Of a stretch of 42,621 bases of DNA, positions 10,501 through 19,320 are shown piece by piece (position 1 is the first letter of the stretch; each line of letters opens with the position of its first letter). A program made the position numbers and the translations under genes. This DNA comes from Stramenopiles sp. TOSAG23-2 (taxonomy: Eukaryota > Sar): assembly GCA_900128395.1 (NCBI GenBank), contig LT649299.1, forward strand, positions 1 to 42,621. Direction: 5' to 3'. A model generated the notes under the pieces. That model worked only from the letters and a program-made list of their open reading frames with translations, had not been told where the DNA came from and did no database searches.

Positions 10501-12175
10501 TTTGCATCTCGTTCAAAAAATTTCCGGTTTGAGTTCTTTCAAAATTGCTTTGTAGTTCTTCCATTTTGTCCGCAGAGATTTTGTTCCCAGGCAAAACATG
10601 TTTAGCATCTTTTGCAAAGATCCAATCAGGTTCTACGGGCATTTTCATTATATCCGTATCAAGCATACGATCTAGAAATTCCCTTCTCCAACATCCATCC
10701 TCATTTAATGCATCCTCACGATAAACTGTAACTTCTTTTAAATTCTCCACTCTTTCTGATGTTGTATGACCAAGCCTGCCATTAAATCCGGACCAACCAC
10801 AACTATATACGGTACCCAAGGCATCTCTGATCAATGTATGGTGGGCACCAACACTAAGTTCTTTGACATGGACATTGTCTAATTTCACTGTTTTATCCCA
10901 AATAACCGGGACAGGAGCTAAACGTTTAGTCAAGGTTGGATCATTCGTACTTAATTGTCCACCTTTATTACTACCAAAACTATATACAACACCATCGGTG
11001 GATGATATGACTGTGTGATAACGACCACATGCAACTAGCTCAAAACGTATATCGGCTAGCTCGGGCACATTAATAAACTGCGGTTTATATAAACATCTAA
11101 CATCCATTTTTCCATGCCCTAATTGGCCTTCAAGTGCTCTTCCCCACGTCCATACATCGCCAGCATCAGTCACTGCACAAGTATGCAAATCACCACATGC
11201 TGCAACTAGTACATTTTGATGTTTTAATTTTAAAATTTGTTTCGGTGCATTTAAATTCTCAAAAAATTTACCATGTCCCAATTGCCCGACGCCATTGCTA
11301 CCCCAACTAAATATTTTGCCGTTTGTTAATAATGCGATGCTATGTTTACTACCACCACCAATTGTCTTTATGTGATTGATTGTATGTACGGTTCCATCAT
11401 GGCATAGAAAATTACAATTAATTTTTTGTGGCGAATTATATTGTGAAAGTGTCTTATCATCTCCAAGCCCAAGTTGAAGACTAGAATTTTCACCAAAACT
11501 ATAAAAGATCATTTCATTTGTACGTAGATCTCTACCAATTACTAAAGAATGGCTTCCATATGCACCTACTTTTAATACTCGTGTCCTATTGAAACATGCA
11601 ATTTTTTTTGGCCCATCTATATCTAACGTATTATTATGCCCAAGTTGACCAGAACGACCAACACCGAATGACATGACTGCGCCTGAATTTGTACGTACCA
11701 ACGTATGGAGCATACTGGAAGACACTTCTGCAACAATAAACTTTTTCAATGAACTGACCAATGTAGCACGTGTTAATTTAATTTTAGACGATGCGCGTGC
11801 TAACATAGTACCATCTTTTAATGTTTGATAATCATTAGATACACCACCACCTAAACGTAATTTTGGAAAATTGTAGCCTGATTGATAATTTAATAACTGC
11901 CTCTCATCCGTCACTGGCTGCATTCTTTGCTTTCTGTGCCTTGCCCAACCATAGTCTAGATCCCCTAACCCATGTTCTTCCTCCCATTCTTCCAAAGGTA
12001 AATCCAATCTACTATGTCTAAATGTAACATTCCTCACTATACGTTTTTGTCTTGCAGCGCACTCCTTATATATTCTATTATAGTCTCGTTGCATGCGTGC
12101 TTTTTCACGTTTTCGCTTAAGCTTTGCTAACTCATCCTCTTTCTGGCGTTGCCGCGCCGCATCAATATTCGACAT
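7505..12175 (-). CDS. RCC1-repeat multidomain protein (1556 aa)
   Basis: A single 4.7-kb uninterrupted frame. Residues 1-50 are charged and basic. Residues about 150-475 hold six RCC1 repeats with the SFGxxxxGQLG core (169, 226, 290, 343, 399, 458), predicting a beta-propeller. Residues about 550-625 look EF-hand-like (VFRALNLGTSGELLEIEVRRIL; DTTPDGFGYVDEWDFINF) but lack a full Ca2+ ligand set. About 805-855 resembles one leucine-rich repeat (LSEINLNENVISDEGINKLL). C871-x2-C874 and C890-x2-C893 form a zinc-ribbon-like knuckle. A lone RCC1-like unit (ISCGYSDSLTISNSGLVYSFG) recurs far downstream, then a Ser/Arg-rich stretch, Lys-rich patches and a coiled coil near the C-terminus. RCC1 families often act as Ran or other GTPase regulators or as scaffolds; which applies here cannot be told. 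The ATG at 12173-12175 is the first in frame. Confidence 0.85.
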   Translation of the reverse strand: MSNIDAARQRQKEDELAKLKRKREKARMQRDYNRIYKECAARQKRIVRNVTFRHSRLDLPLEEWEEEHGLGDLDYGWARHRKQRMQPVTDERQLLNYQSGYNFPKLRLGGGVSNDYQTLKDGTMLARASSKIKLTRATLVSSLKKFIVAEVSSSMLHTLVRTNSGAVMSFGVGRSGQLGHNNTLDIDGPKKIACFNRTRVLKVGAYGSHSLVIGRDLRTNEMIFYSFGENSSLQLGLGDDKTLSQYNSPQKINCNFLCHDGTVHTINHIKTIGGGSKHSIALLTNGKIFSWGSNGVGQLGHGKFFENLNAPKQILKLKHQNVLVAACGDLHTCAVTDAGDVWTWGRALEGQLGHGKMDVRCLYKPQFINVPELADIRFELVACGRYHTVISSTDGVVYSFGSNKGGQLSTNDPTLTKRLAPVPVIWDKTVKLDNVHVKELSVGAHHTLIRDALGTVYSCGWSGFNGRLGHTTSERVENLKEVTVYREDALNEDGCWRREFLDRMLDTDIMKMPVEPDWIFAKDAKHVLPGNKISADKMEELQSNFERTQTGNFLNEMQRVFRALNLGTSGELLEIEVRRILFRMHISTWGLGYRKILDTTPDGFGYVDEWDFINFLVQKFEAKQIRKRYFPPPYRAFKWIIDEYDDLKPKAAVMSMHVKTFIRIFTNNCANLNAEVDRELIRKMFEYEVNQKAEVARLQAIGIVINTGKKDMKRNMHGIERLDSIANHPLRPPSRELHELLENDGVHASPQTKQRLENVFDDDPEQQYRRPSTPVEQIAKGIDKMETAVAKKIKFRKPLQPKLRKGIVNWSNLGLNDKHIHALSLSLQELPILSEINLNENVISDEGINKLLDVIEWQYLLSEYDMHTTQCMQCHNDVYFESRTRHTAFCTICNRSSWRPVYFLSKVTAKEQKILGIYEQFKWTQSFFDQDASTRVAKFLNARDNPVSIADFRRFFESILDEHIETFREHGENVCQSIRKPTLMTSTYNEKIKKIKDGVEVLINDLREYAESTFHDKHLPRYRIISLSELQKASNEIREWLIDATFKYFHDNLPMTDEALLFKIQELHVEAVKRIRDQPWEFKRMINVTVKVLYAIAKDLYEHYMTLKKKTNVKSISCGYSDSLTISNSGLVYSFGNSSGIIEAFKEQIIYNLPDRFRHSIENDRAKNKSDPDEDVQKKLGGGIELFGARQWLSYDETQSESSLSSYSSSPRSDSGSLSSRSSYSSYSSSGSGSSRSSHSSSSHSSRSRTKDDEVESIESRIISEKYTSSEYIMKKDDNATDEEVVIVKTGDNEDIETPRKSPHKQKINIKTPKTIVVKPKRKKKKKGKEDISISAIDAFTKGVKKKKKKRLTASLGQAKNKWNFLQNKVVNAQLFVQNMRSDLQSWKDEVNDSIENSTGGASVLRTQQKIAEKKLADKYKMEEDLVKLNYEVVRLRAKDAAMQEEKVRQQQRMEARLRREREAKARIAGLDFTELKKGDMMALDDEVPYDPYYVDEEEARYGTEDDLLNQFNELDKAMILGLWEGMEHDYKRVKVGLLHILEAKKQIDKNRKRIL

Positions 12176-12915
12176 GATAACGCCACTTTAAATAATTAAA
12201 ATTAATATATTACACGCGTGTTTTAGAGAGAGCGGCTGTATATGTTTATAAGTATGTAGAAGATGGGTTTATCAGGTTTTATTATATATAGAGTATACTA
12301 TACATGTACATACATGTCTTTTTATTTGTGTTAAGTATACCTATTTAATATTATTATATTTATTATATTATTATTATTATGTTTTTTTATTAACTACTAA
12401 TATAATAATAAAAATAATAATACTGTGTCCTTCTTCTTCTAAATAACTATTGATGCTAAAATTATTATAAAATGCTGTGGTGGACCACAGTGTGGACCTG
12501 CTGGACGAATATGCGCAAATATTGAAAATAATATTATTTTCGCCGGATAAAAAAATTAAACAACACTTAAAAAAAATAAAATGTCTGTTCAAGGCTCCTC
12601 TTTAACAATACTATTCTTTGTACTTAAATATAACAAATTCCTATCATTTTCATAAATGACACTTTATCGATAGGTAGACAAAATGAACGGTTGTACTGAA
12701 AGACTACAATCGTATTTTCGTACGTTAAATTTGTGGTCAAAAACCTTAGTTTTAAGGAGATTGAATAATACAAATCGGACATGTTACTTCTTACATTATC
12801 AATACTAATACAAAATGAAAGTGACCAAATTCACGAAATATTAGACAAAACTTGAAAAACGTGCGACAAAATAAAACTATACAGCATTGTATTTTAGATG
12901 TATTGATTATTACAA
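12176..12915. other. Intergenic, nothing firm
   Basis: AT-rich region upstream of the RCC1 gene. A 41-codon ATG frame at 12683-12808 has ordinary-looking composition but no recognisable domain; it could be a 5' exon of whatever gene left the carrier remnant downstream. I do not call it. Confidence 0.4.
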
Positions 12916-13219
12916 GGTGCTGCGGCTGGTTGGAGTGCAATGCAGTATATCCAATGTATGTCGTACAAAATAGATTATTAGTTTCACCAACTGGATATTA
13001 TAAAGGAATGCTTGATTGCTTCGCTAGATGTTACAAAGAGGAAGGTCTACGAGTGTTTTCGCAAAGTTATACTGTATCGTCTGTACGTATTTTACCATAT
13101 AAAGGCATTGATATAGGATTATATGGTTTTATGCGTGAAAAACTAGTACCTGAAGGTGAAATGCCTAGCGTGCCTTTGAGCTTAGTAATGGGTGGTGGTG
13201 CTAGTTGCGTCTCTTTGCA
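12916..13219 (+). pseudogene. Mitochondrial carrier (SLC25) remnant
   Basis: Carrier-family sequence without a usable start or end. One frame at about 12916 gives GAAAGWSA, a typical helix-start of a carrier repeat; the next part, YPMYVVQNRLLV then YYKGMLDCFARCYKEEGL and ILPYKGIDIGLYGFMREKL, lies in a different frame, so at least one shift separates them. The P-x-[DE]-x-x-[KR] signature (usually YPLDVVKTR) is altered to YPMYVVQNR, losing the acidic residue. Similarity ends at MGGGAS, covering roughly one of the three repeats expected in a 300-residue carrier. The enclosing frame begins at TTG and ends at TGA. Best read as a decayed fragment, closest in flavour to Ca2+-regulated ATP-Mg/Pi carriers. 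Unrecognised introns are a weaker alternative. Confidence 0.65.
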
Positions 13220-13392
13220 GTATTTGAAAAAGCTATTGGTTTTTTTGGAAAAAATCAAAAATAGAAACAAAATGATACGCAACACATGTATGATAAAAAT
13301 ATATTTAAATTTATTTTTTGATACGAGTTGATATTTATGTTGTCATGTATTGTATTTTACTCCTCTCGCTACACCACAAAAAAAAAAAAAAC

Positions 13393-13397
13393 AAAAA
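13393..13397 (-). terminator. Pol III-type T-run downstream of tRNA-Ile
   Basis: On the minus strand the first run of five T after the tRNA lies here, about 45 nt past the tRNA 3' end. It is followed by a long T tract (13378-13391). Pol III terminates at such runs. Confidence 0.5.
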
Positions 13398-13405
13398 GTA
13401 AAGGT

Positions 13406-13423
13406 CTCTAACTTTCGTTAGAG
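13406..13423 (-). other. Stem-loop in the tRNA-Ile trailer
   Basis: On the transcribed minus strand the sequence is CTCTAAC-GAAA-GTTAGAG: a perfect 7-bp stem closed by a GNRA-type tetraloop, with one further G.U pair possible. It lies between the tRNA 3' end and the first T-run, so it should be part of the primary transcript. Confidence 0.55.
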
Positions 13424-13441
13424 GTATTGTTGAGAATCTAT

Positions 13442-13514
13442 TACTCAATACGGGGATCGAACCCGTGACCTTGGGTTTATTAGACCCACGCTCTACCGAC
13501 TGAGCTAACCAAGT
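13442..13514 (-). tRNA. tRNA-Ile (anticodon AAU)
   Basis: A 73-nt cloverleaf. The acceptor pairs ACUUGGU with AUUGAGU (three G.U wobbles), D-stem GCUC/GAGC, anticodon stem UGGGU/ACCCA with loop CUAAUAA (anticodon AAU, decoding AUU and, as inosine, AUC/AUA), T-stem ACGGG/CCCGU with loop UUCGAUC, discriminator A. A-box (TAGCTCAGTCGG) and B-box (GGTTCGATCC) internal promoters are intact. There is no intron and no encoded CCA. An A34 isoleucine tRNA is a eukaryotic nuclear trait and supports the assignment of the window to a nuclear genome. Confidence 0.95.
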
Positions 13515-13960
13515 CACGAGAAATCATATTAAATGACTTCTTGGATTATTTACATGTTATAGAAAAAATGAAAATTTTGATATATATAATAATACGTAAA
13601 AAATTGGCAAGGAAAAGGTTGTTGTTTTTCTTGTTTAAGGTATCCTGTGCTATTTTCCTGCTAGAAAACGATTTAGCTTGGGGTTTGCAGTAGTACTGTA
13701 GCAAGTATATAGCACTACAGTAGAGCTACTTGGACACGAAGGACGAAGGAGACAAGACGACTAATAATAATTATAAGTGCATATTATTATTATTATTATG
13801 TACTATTAGCATTAGGAACAACCACCACAAAAAATCATATATATATATATACAAAAATATACTAATACAAACATTTTAATAGTATAGTACAGTATGTACT
13901 GTATTCATAATTCGCATATAATATTTATTATTTGAAACAAAGGAAAAGAACTGTAACATC
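13515..13960. other. Intergenic with a small inverted repeat
   Basis: Upstream of NOP53 and of the tRNA. TACTGTAG (13694-13701) and CTACAGTA (13715-13722) form an 8-bp inverted repeat with a 13-nt loop, followed by GAGCTACT. ATT/TAT repeats surround 13785-13800. No gene seen. Confidence 0.5.
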
Positions 13961-15106
13961 ATGCCACGGAATACAAATACAAAGCGTAAAAGAAGGGTGC
14001 AAGCAGCTGCTACAATTGTAGAAACATCGTTTACCAATCAACGAAAAAAAAATAAATTAAAACATACTGCTGCAGCTGCTTTATTTTATGTTGATGATGG
14101 GACAAAAACAGCAAATATAAATAATAATAATAAACAATTAACTGTATCATACAACCAAGAAAAAAAGAAAACAATTAAACGAAATACGAGAAACCATAAT
14201 TCTTTGCAAGTTGTACCAACAGAAGATTTATGGGGAAGTGATGATACATCTTCGAAGAAAAAACTTAGTAACAAAACTATTATACGTAACTCGTTTATTC
14301 CCTCGTTCCAAGAGGAGGAAAGGCGTAAAAAAGCATATAATAAAGCACGTAGACTTGCGTCTAGAAATGAAATAGCAAAGAGAGTTCCTTCCATCGACGT
14401 GGCTGGTTCTGGCGCATCGTATAACCCGCCAGTGAAGGAACACAAACAGTTATTAAACGCAGCAATTAACGTGGAAGTAAAACGGCGTAAAGAAATTGAA
14501 GATCGTAAAAAACGTTTAAATCCACCTTTACCACTATTAGATCACTCATTAGTTGAGGATGATAATGAAGACGACGATGATGACAACATTGAAGATGGAA
14601 AATCTATTTCCATCAATCCACCCGTAAAACGTGAAAATAAACATAATCGCGCAAAAATTAATAAAAAGAAATATTTAAAACTAAAAGCAAAAGAATTAGC
14701 AGATAAAAAGAATAAAAAATTTTTAAATCATCAATTATCACATATTAAAGAATTAACAAAAGAAGTTGTTGTAAATGAAAAGGAAGTTCAAAAGCGTAGG
14801 GAAGATATACAACGGAAAAAGAAAATCTCAAAAGAATCAATTAACCCACCAGTGAAAAGAGGGGGCAAAACAATTGAAAACCCATTTCCAATCGATGTGC
14901 CATTATCTGATGAATTACATGGAAGTATGCGTAAAATTCAAGCTATTGGCAATCCATTTCGTGAACGTATGCATAAAATGATGCAAAGAAATTTAGTCGA
15001 AGTCGGTGCAAGGCGTAAACAAAAGAAACGTCGTATGAAATTGAGAGATCGTGATAAAACATGGAAATTACAACCAGAAGAGAAAAGAGAACTAGTCGAA
15101 GAATAA
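13961..15106 (+). CDS. NOP53: Ribosome biogenesis protein NOP53
   Basis: A 381-residue, highly basic protein with three NOP53 (GLTSCR2) landmarks in the right order: DLWG at 89-92, the motif VPSIDVAGSGASYNPPVKEH at about 142-161, and the C-terminal PLSDELHGSMRKI at about 314-326. In yeast and humans NOP53 recruits the exosome helicase Mtr4 to pre-60S particles for ITS2/5.8S processing in the nucleolus; the Mtr4-binding motif is normally LFxVD-like, and LFYVDD at 41-46 fits this arch-interaction motif well. An acidic patch (199-212) and coiled-coil lysine-rich segments lie between. NPPVK occurs three times (155, 219, 295), unusual for the family. ATG at 13961 is first in frame; stop is TAA. 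Confidence 0.9.
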   Translation: MPRNTNTKRKRRVQAAATIVETSFTNQRKKNKLKHTAAAALFYVDDGTKTANINNNNKQLTVSYNQEKKKTIKRNTRNHNSLQVVPTEDLWGSDDTSSKKKLSNKTIIRNSFIPSFQEEERRKKAYNKARRLASRNEIAKRVPSIDVAGSGASYNPPVKEHKQLLNAAINVEVKRRKEIEDRKKRLNPPLPLLDHSLVEDDNEDDDDDNIEDGKSISINPPVKRENKHNRAKINKKKYLKLKAKELADKKNKKFLNHQLSHIKELTKEVVVNEKEVQKRREDIQRKKKISKESINPPVKRGGKTIENPFPIDVPLSDELHGSMRKIQAIGNPFRERMHKMMQRNLVEVGARRKQKKRRMKLRDRDKTWKLQPEEKRELVEE

Positions 15107-15782
15107 AACTCTCGCTTTGTAAAACAAAGAGAGAGATAAAATAATATACGTGTGTCGTTTAGAGTATTTGTATATATATATATAAATAATAAGAGTATAT
15201 CAGTATGAAATATATTAGTATTAGTGCACTAATATTCCTATCAAAATTTTTCTTTCCTTGCGTAAGAATTAGCACCTGGCTACGCTACACGCTACGCACC
15301 TGGCCATTATTATTTTTTTTTAGTATACTTGTAGTTTTTACTTGGTACAATAAGTTCTAGTGCTCTACTGTACTAAGTTGCCTAACTTTAACTTCACTAC
15401 TTGTAACAATTATTACCAGGTATTATTTCAATTATAAAATAATAATAAAATTAATAATTATTTATTAATGTTGCTAATAATAATAATAGTGCAATAATAT
15501 ATATATAGAATATAACAAATAATAATATTAATTAATATAAATGATGAGATGAGCTTACCTGTGGGGATATTATTAATATGGCACTATGTAAAAAACATAT
15601 TTTTCTACTATTTCTGTGTCTGTGCAGCCTATTTTTAATTTAATCTTACAAATATATATGTACCTTTCCATCAAATAATATCGCCACGTGTTTACAAATA
15701 TATAACAAACAGAATAGTAAAACAAAATTAATAATAATCAAAACTTATATTTTTGTAACACAAAAAATAGCAACAAAACAGC
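15107..15782. other. Intergenic, AT-rich
   Basis: Spacer between NOP53 and the CDK gene, both on the plus strand. Contains TACCAGGTA at 15414-15422 and AT-rich simple repeats. No gene or RNA recognised. Confidence 0.5.
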
Positions 15783-17018
15783 ATGAATAATAATAATTAC
15801 ATGCGAAAAAGACAACGCACAGGTGATAATAATAATGCTTCAAACAATTCGTCATCTTCATCGTCCTCCTCGTCATCTTCGTCGTTGTCTAACCAAGCAA
15901 TACAAGAGCAATACAGACACGGTCGTAAGAAGGTCTTTGTATATCTACAACAATGTGGTGGATTACGACATTATGAATTGAAAAAGGATAAAAAAACAGG
16001 TCACATTAATACAAAATTTATGATTGGAAAAGGCACATATGGTCAAGTATTTTTTGTCAAAGATATAAGGCCAAATACGGATTCAAAATATAAATATTGT
16101 GCTTTGAAAAAGATATTTTTTCACAATTCTAACGATGGATTTCCAAAAAGTTCAATTCGTGAAATATCATTGTTGCGTAAAATTGATCATCCATCCATTG
16201 TAAAATTATTAGATGTTGTTGTTGGAAAAAAGAAACAAGATGGTGTATATTTAGCATTTGAATATTGTCCAAATGATTTAGGCCGTATATTGAAAACTCA
16301 TGGCAAAGTTTCTCCATTTAAACCACCACATATTAAGCGAATCATGCTGTCCCTGTGCGAAGGCATTGAATATCTACATCGTCATTTTATAATGCATCGC
16401 GATTTAAAAGCTACAAATATATTATATACAACTAATGGTGAAGTAAAAATCGCAGATTTTGGAATGGCACGAGTGTATACAAAACCACATGGGAAGTATA
16501 CACCAAAAGTTGTTACAATGTGGTATCGCTCTCCAGAAGTATTATTGGGAACAAAAGAATATGATGAAAAATGTGATATATGGTCATTAGGTTGCATGTT
16601 TGGCGAATTGATTAAAGGAGATGGTATAATAAAAGGGGAGAAAGAATTAGATCAAATGATTAAACTTATAAAATTTATTGGTAAACCATCTACTGATGAT
16701 TTAAATGAAGTAAAAGATTATCCTAATACAAAAATGTTGGAGAATCAATTAAAAAAAAAAGATTTTGGTGGTAGTAGCAGTACTGGTAGTTCAATAATAA
16801 ATGGCATCGAAGTATTTAAAAATGAAAACAAATTAACAGATGAAACTACAAAATTATTAAAAGCTATGTTATCATTTAGTGGAACAAATCGTATTAGTGC
16901 AAAGGAATGTTTAAAACATCCATATTTTTTAACAGAAGGACCAAAGCCATCAAGGCCAAATATGATGCCGAAGTGGAATGATAAAAAATTACAAGCTAAA
17001 TTTGATGAAGGGCGTTAA
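15783..17018 (+). CDS. CDK10/CDK11-like cyclin-dependent kinase
   Basis: A 411-residue protein kinase, intact. A Ser-rich N-terminus (23-34) precedes the kinase domain: glycine loop GKGTYGQV (82-89), catalytic Lys109, cyclin-binding helix PKSSIRE (121-127, the position of PSTAIRE; CDK10 has PISSLRE and CDK11 PITSLRE), HRD at 205-207, DFG at 225-227, activation segment YTPKVVTMWYRSPEVLLG. The TPKVVT-WYR activation loop and the C-terminal HPYF...P.PSRPNMMP are like CDK10/11, which act in transcription and splicing control with cyclin L or M. All catalytic residues are present. HRDLKAT replaces the more usual HRDLKxS. An insert with GSSSTGSS lies near 328-336. Start is the ATG at 15783. Assignment between CDK10 and CDK11 is not possible from the sequence alone. 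Confidence 0.88.
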   Translation: MNNNNYMRKRQRTGDNNNASNNSSSSSSSSSSSSLSNQAIQEQYRHGRKKVFVYLQQCGGLRHYELKKDKKTGHINTKFMIGKGTYGQVFFVKDIRPNTDSKYKYCALKKIFFHNSNDGFPKSSIREISLLRKIDHPSIVKLLDVVVGKKKQDGVYLAFEYCPNDLGRILKTHGKVSPFKPPHIKRIMLSLCEGIEYLHRHFIMHRDLKATNILYTTNGEVKIADFGMARVYTKPHGKYTPKVVTMWYRSPEVLLGTKEYDEKCDIWSLGCMFGELIKGDGIIKGEKELDQMIKLIKFIGKPSTDDLNEVKDYPNTKMLENQLKKKDFGGSSSTGSSIINGIEVFKNENKLTDETTKLLKAMLSFSGTNRISAKECLKHPYFLTEGPKPSRPNMMPKWNDKKLQAKFDEGR

Positions 17019-17517
17019 TCATTCGTATTAATATTTAAAATACACGAAAATCTATTATATTTTTTAAAAAAATATAAAATAATTCTCTTATATATAATAT
17101 TTTAAATATGTACCGTATCATTTATTATAAAATAATAAAATTACAATATGCATATTAATTTTTTAAAGACCCCGCGTTCAAAAGAATCCAGGGAGCTTGC
17201 TGCTTCGACTTGGGTTAAATACCACATGTCGAGACATTCAAACAGCGGTTATTTTAAGGCATGCGCCTAATACTAATCGTTATGCATTATACGGTCGTAT
17301 TATTATATATGGATGCATCATACAATACTCTTTCTTCGTACTTTTTATTGTATCATATCATATGCATTATCATAAAAAGCCTCTCGCTGTAAAAAGTGTG
17401 TTTTTTGTATATATATGGGCATATTCTTACAACAGTATCATACGATGTGTCATCATCTGTCTTCGATTTCAAAGAGATAGATATACTATTTAAAAATTCT
17501 CTCTTGTATTTTTATTT
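17019..17517. other. Intergenic; higher-complexity patch 17165-17290 of unknown nature
   Basis: Convergent spacer. The segment 17165-17290 is less AT-rich and more complex than other spacers (contains GGCATGCGCC and CCAGGGAGC). I tested it by eye against tRNA, U6 and U2 patterns without a match. The open frame over it begins at TTG and has no domain. Confidence 0.35.
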
Positions 17518-18420
17518 TTAATAATCGTCGTCATTATGTATAAAATGTTTGCTGTACGTTATATTATGGGTTGGTTCAGTTTTTGAATCAAATGCATGTG
17601 TAGAAGTAGGTCGTAATCTTGAACGTAAAACTGCATGTTTGCCTATTGTTTTCCATTTTTCATCACCAGGACTTTCTGACCTTATTTCATCAGATGGAGA
17701 TGTGCGTATTGCTGAAGGTCTAAGTTTTTTCAAAGGTGTTTTAAATTTATTATCATTATCCTTATTATCATCGCTTGTTCCAATACCTAATTCTTCATTA
17801 TTATTTACATTGTTGTTGTTGTTGTCATTATTATTATCATTATCGACACTACTAGGACTATGTACAGCGTTATTATCAATATCTTCTTTATTTTCACTAT
17901 CAGTTTCATCATTATGTTTCTTTGCATCAAATATTTTGTTCTCTATAGTATTCATCGTTATACCAGTAAAGTCATTGTCATTTAAATCGTCTCTATCTTT
18001 GTTGAAACTTTTCTTTGTTTTAAAAGGTGTTGTTTGCTTCTGCCTGCTACGAGTAGTACAACATGATGAAAAGCACGATTTATTATTATTATTATTATTA
18101 TTATTCTTTTTTCGTTGCCTTTTTTTCTTTCGCTTTTTCAATTTATCTTTACAACAACCTAATTTTTTAAGAAATGCGGCACAAAAATCTTCAGCTCTAT
18201 CTGATAAATGATAATGATAGTATTCGTAATGCCCTGTTAACTCAAAATGCAATCGTTTTGCATCTCTTTTATCTTTTCTATATTGTTTTGCTTCTTTATG
18301 ATAATATCTATCATCTATAAATCTCCATACACGTCCAAAATTAGTTAATAATGCCCAAAATATTGGTGCCGACAATATTAGAAAGACTTCTTTGAAAAAC
18401 CAATCGTATCTCCTCGGCAT
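17518..18420 (-). CDS. Unknown protein with one N-terminal membrane segment
   Basis: A 300-residue protein, not recognised. Residues about 10-27 (EVFLILSAPIFWALLTNF) are hydrophobic and could be a signal anchor or single transmembrane helix. Residues 35-95 are charged and tyrosine-rich and the most protein-like part (YRKDKRDAKRLHFELTGHYEYYHYH). Then come a cysteine pair and Lys/Arg-rich stretch, an Asn run (about 105-113), a C-x3-CC cluster, acidic Asn-rich sequence and a Ser/Pro tail. The ATG at 18418-18420 is the first in frame. The opposite strand is also open for 220 codons, but that frame is a Leu/Ser shadow of the AAT repeats. Likely membrane-tethered with a disordered cytosolic tail; function unknown. 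Confidence 0.6.
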   Translation of the reverse strand: MPRRYDWFFKEVFLILSAPIFWALLTNFGRVWRFIDDRYYHKEAKQYRKDKRDAKRLHFELTGHYEYYHYHLSDRAEDFCAAFLKKLGCCKDKLKKRKKKRQRKKNNNNNNNNKSCFSSCCTTRSRQKQTTPFKTKKSFNKDRDDLNDNDFTGITMNTIENKIFDAKKHNDETDSENKEDIDNNAVHSPSSVDNDNNNDNNNNNVNNNEELGIGTSDDNKDNDNKFKTPLKKLRPSAIRTSPSDEIRSESPGDEKWKTIGKHAVLRSRLRPTSTHAFDSKTEPTHNITYSKHFIHNDDDY

Positions 18421-19167
18421 CTTGAATTTTTCGATCCGAATATTTGCTGGATATATACTATAATATTTTGTGTATCAACTTTCCATGATTAACATAAGTT
18501 GTATTGTGAATATAGACTATGCATATGAAGATATATATGATGATGGTGATTTAGTCTTGTGTCTTGTATGTGATGATAATAGCAGCACTGATGTGAGCTA
18601 ATAAGTGGTGCAACTAAAAGCCTATAATAATAGTAGAGCTAGCCATAATATTATACAGTATTTATAAGCGGTATTAATATTTCATAAGCCTGGTAAGCCT
18701 ATAATAGAGAGTAAGCTACTGTACCAGGTATGATAGACTACCAGACTAATACAAGGTATTATAAAGGGATTCATATAACAAAAAAGAAAAAGGCTGTTTT
18801 TTGTTTTTTAGACGACGTACTATGTATACGAATACTAATGTACATTGTAGTAATTTTAAATATTAAGGATAGCTGGATAGCCTAATAGCCTTAGATAGCC
18901 TGAATATAGCACATTCTAATTCGCAAACCTTTAACCAGATTGGACCTTAAAAAAGTACAGTAATTGGCATAATAATTGAATATTCACTTGCGATTGCATT
19001 TTTATCACACTCTACTGTACATATCATTTAATATATATATATGTATATATCTATAATTTTGTAACTATGTTAAGTTATGTTAATATGTACAGCTATGTAC
19101 ATACATCATGCACATTTTTCTATATATCTAGTTAGTTTGTTAGTGTTTTATATTAAAATTTGGTTGC
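18421..19167. other. Intergenic, left flank of the TIR element
   Basis: No gene seen. Holds TACCAGGTA at 18722-18730, the near-match GCCTGGTA near 18688-18696, and TAGAGCTAG near 18632. TA/TG microsatellite near 19030-19050. Confidence 0.5.
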
Positions 19168-19179
19168 TATGTTATAATA
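19168..19179. repeat. Left target-site duplication
   Basis: TATGTTATAATA lies directly outside the left terminal inverted repeat and recurs directly outside the right one. Because the TIR end and the duplicate share bases, the true boundary could shift by a few bases, giving a duplication of 6-12 bp. Confidence 0.75.
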
Positions 19180-19283
19180 GCCATGGGGGGATTACTAAAA
19201 AATTTACCGTAATTTTTTTAGTAATTTACTAAAATTTTAGTAATTTACTAAAATATTTTTATTGCAGGTACATAGCATGGGTG

Positions 19284-19320
19284 ATTTGTTAAGGATGATA
19301 TATACATTTAGTAATTTAGT
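19284..19320 (+). repeat. 37-bp direct repeat, copy 1
   Basis: Identical to 19629-19665 (begins ATTTGTTAAGGATGATATAT). The second copy begins two bases after the adapter, which suggests an assembly loop rather than a biological repeat. Confidence 0.8.

Noticed and set aside
12377-12592. 71-codon minus-strand frame
   Set aside because: No ATG at its beginning, low complexity, no similarity.
17197-17493. 98-codon frame 3' of the CDK gene
   Set aside because: Starts at TTG; hydrophobic AT-driven tail; no recognisable domain.
17549-18211. 220-codon plus-strand open frame
   Set aside because: It is the complement of the AAT and charged-residue tracts of the minus-strand gene at 17518-18420; composition is Leu/Ser repeats with no domain.
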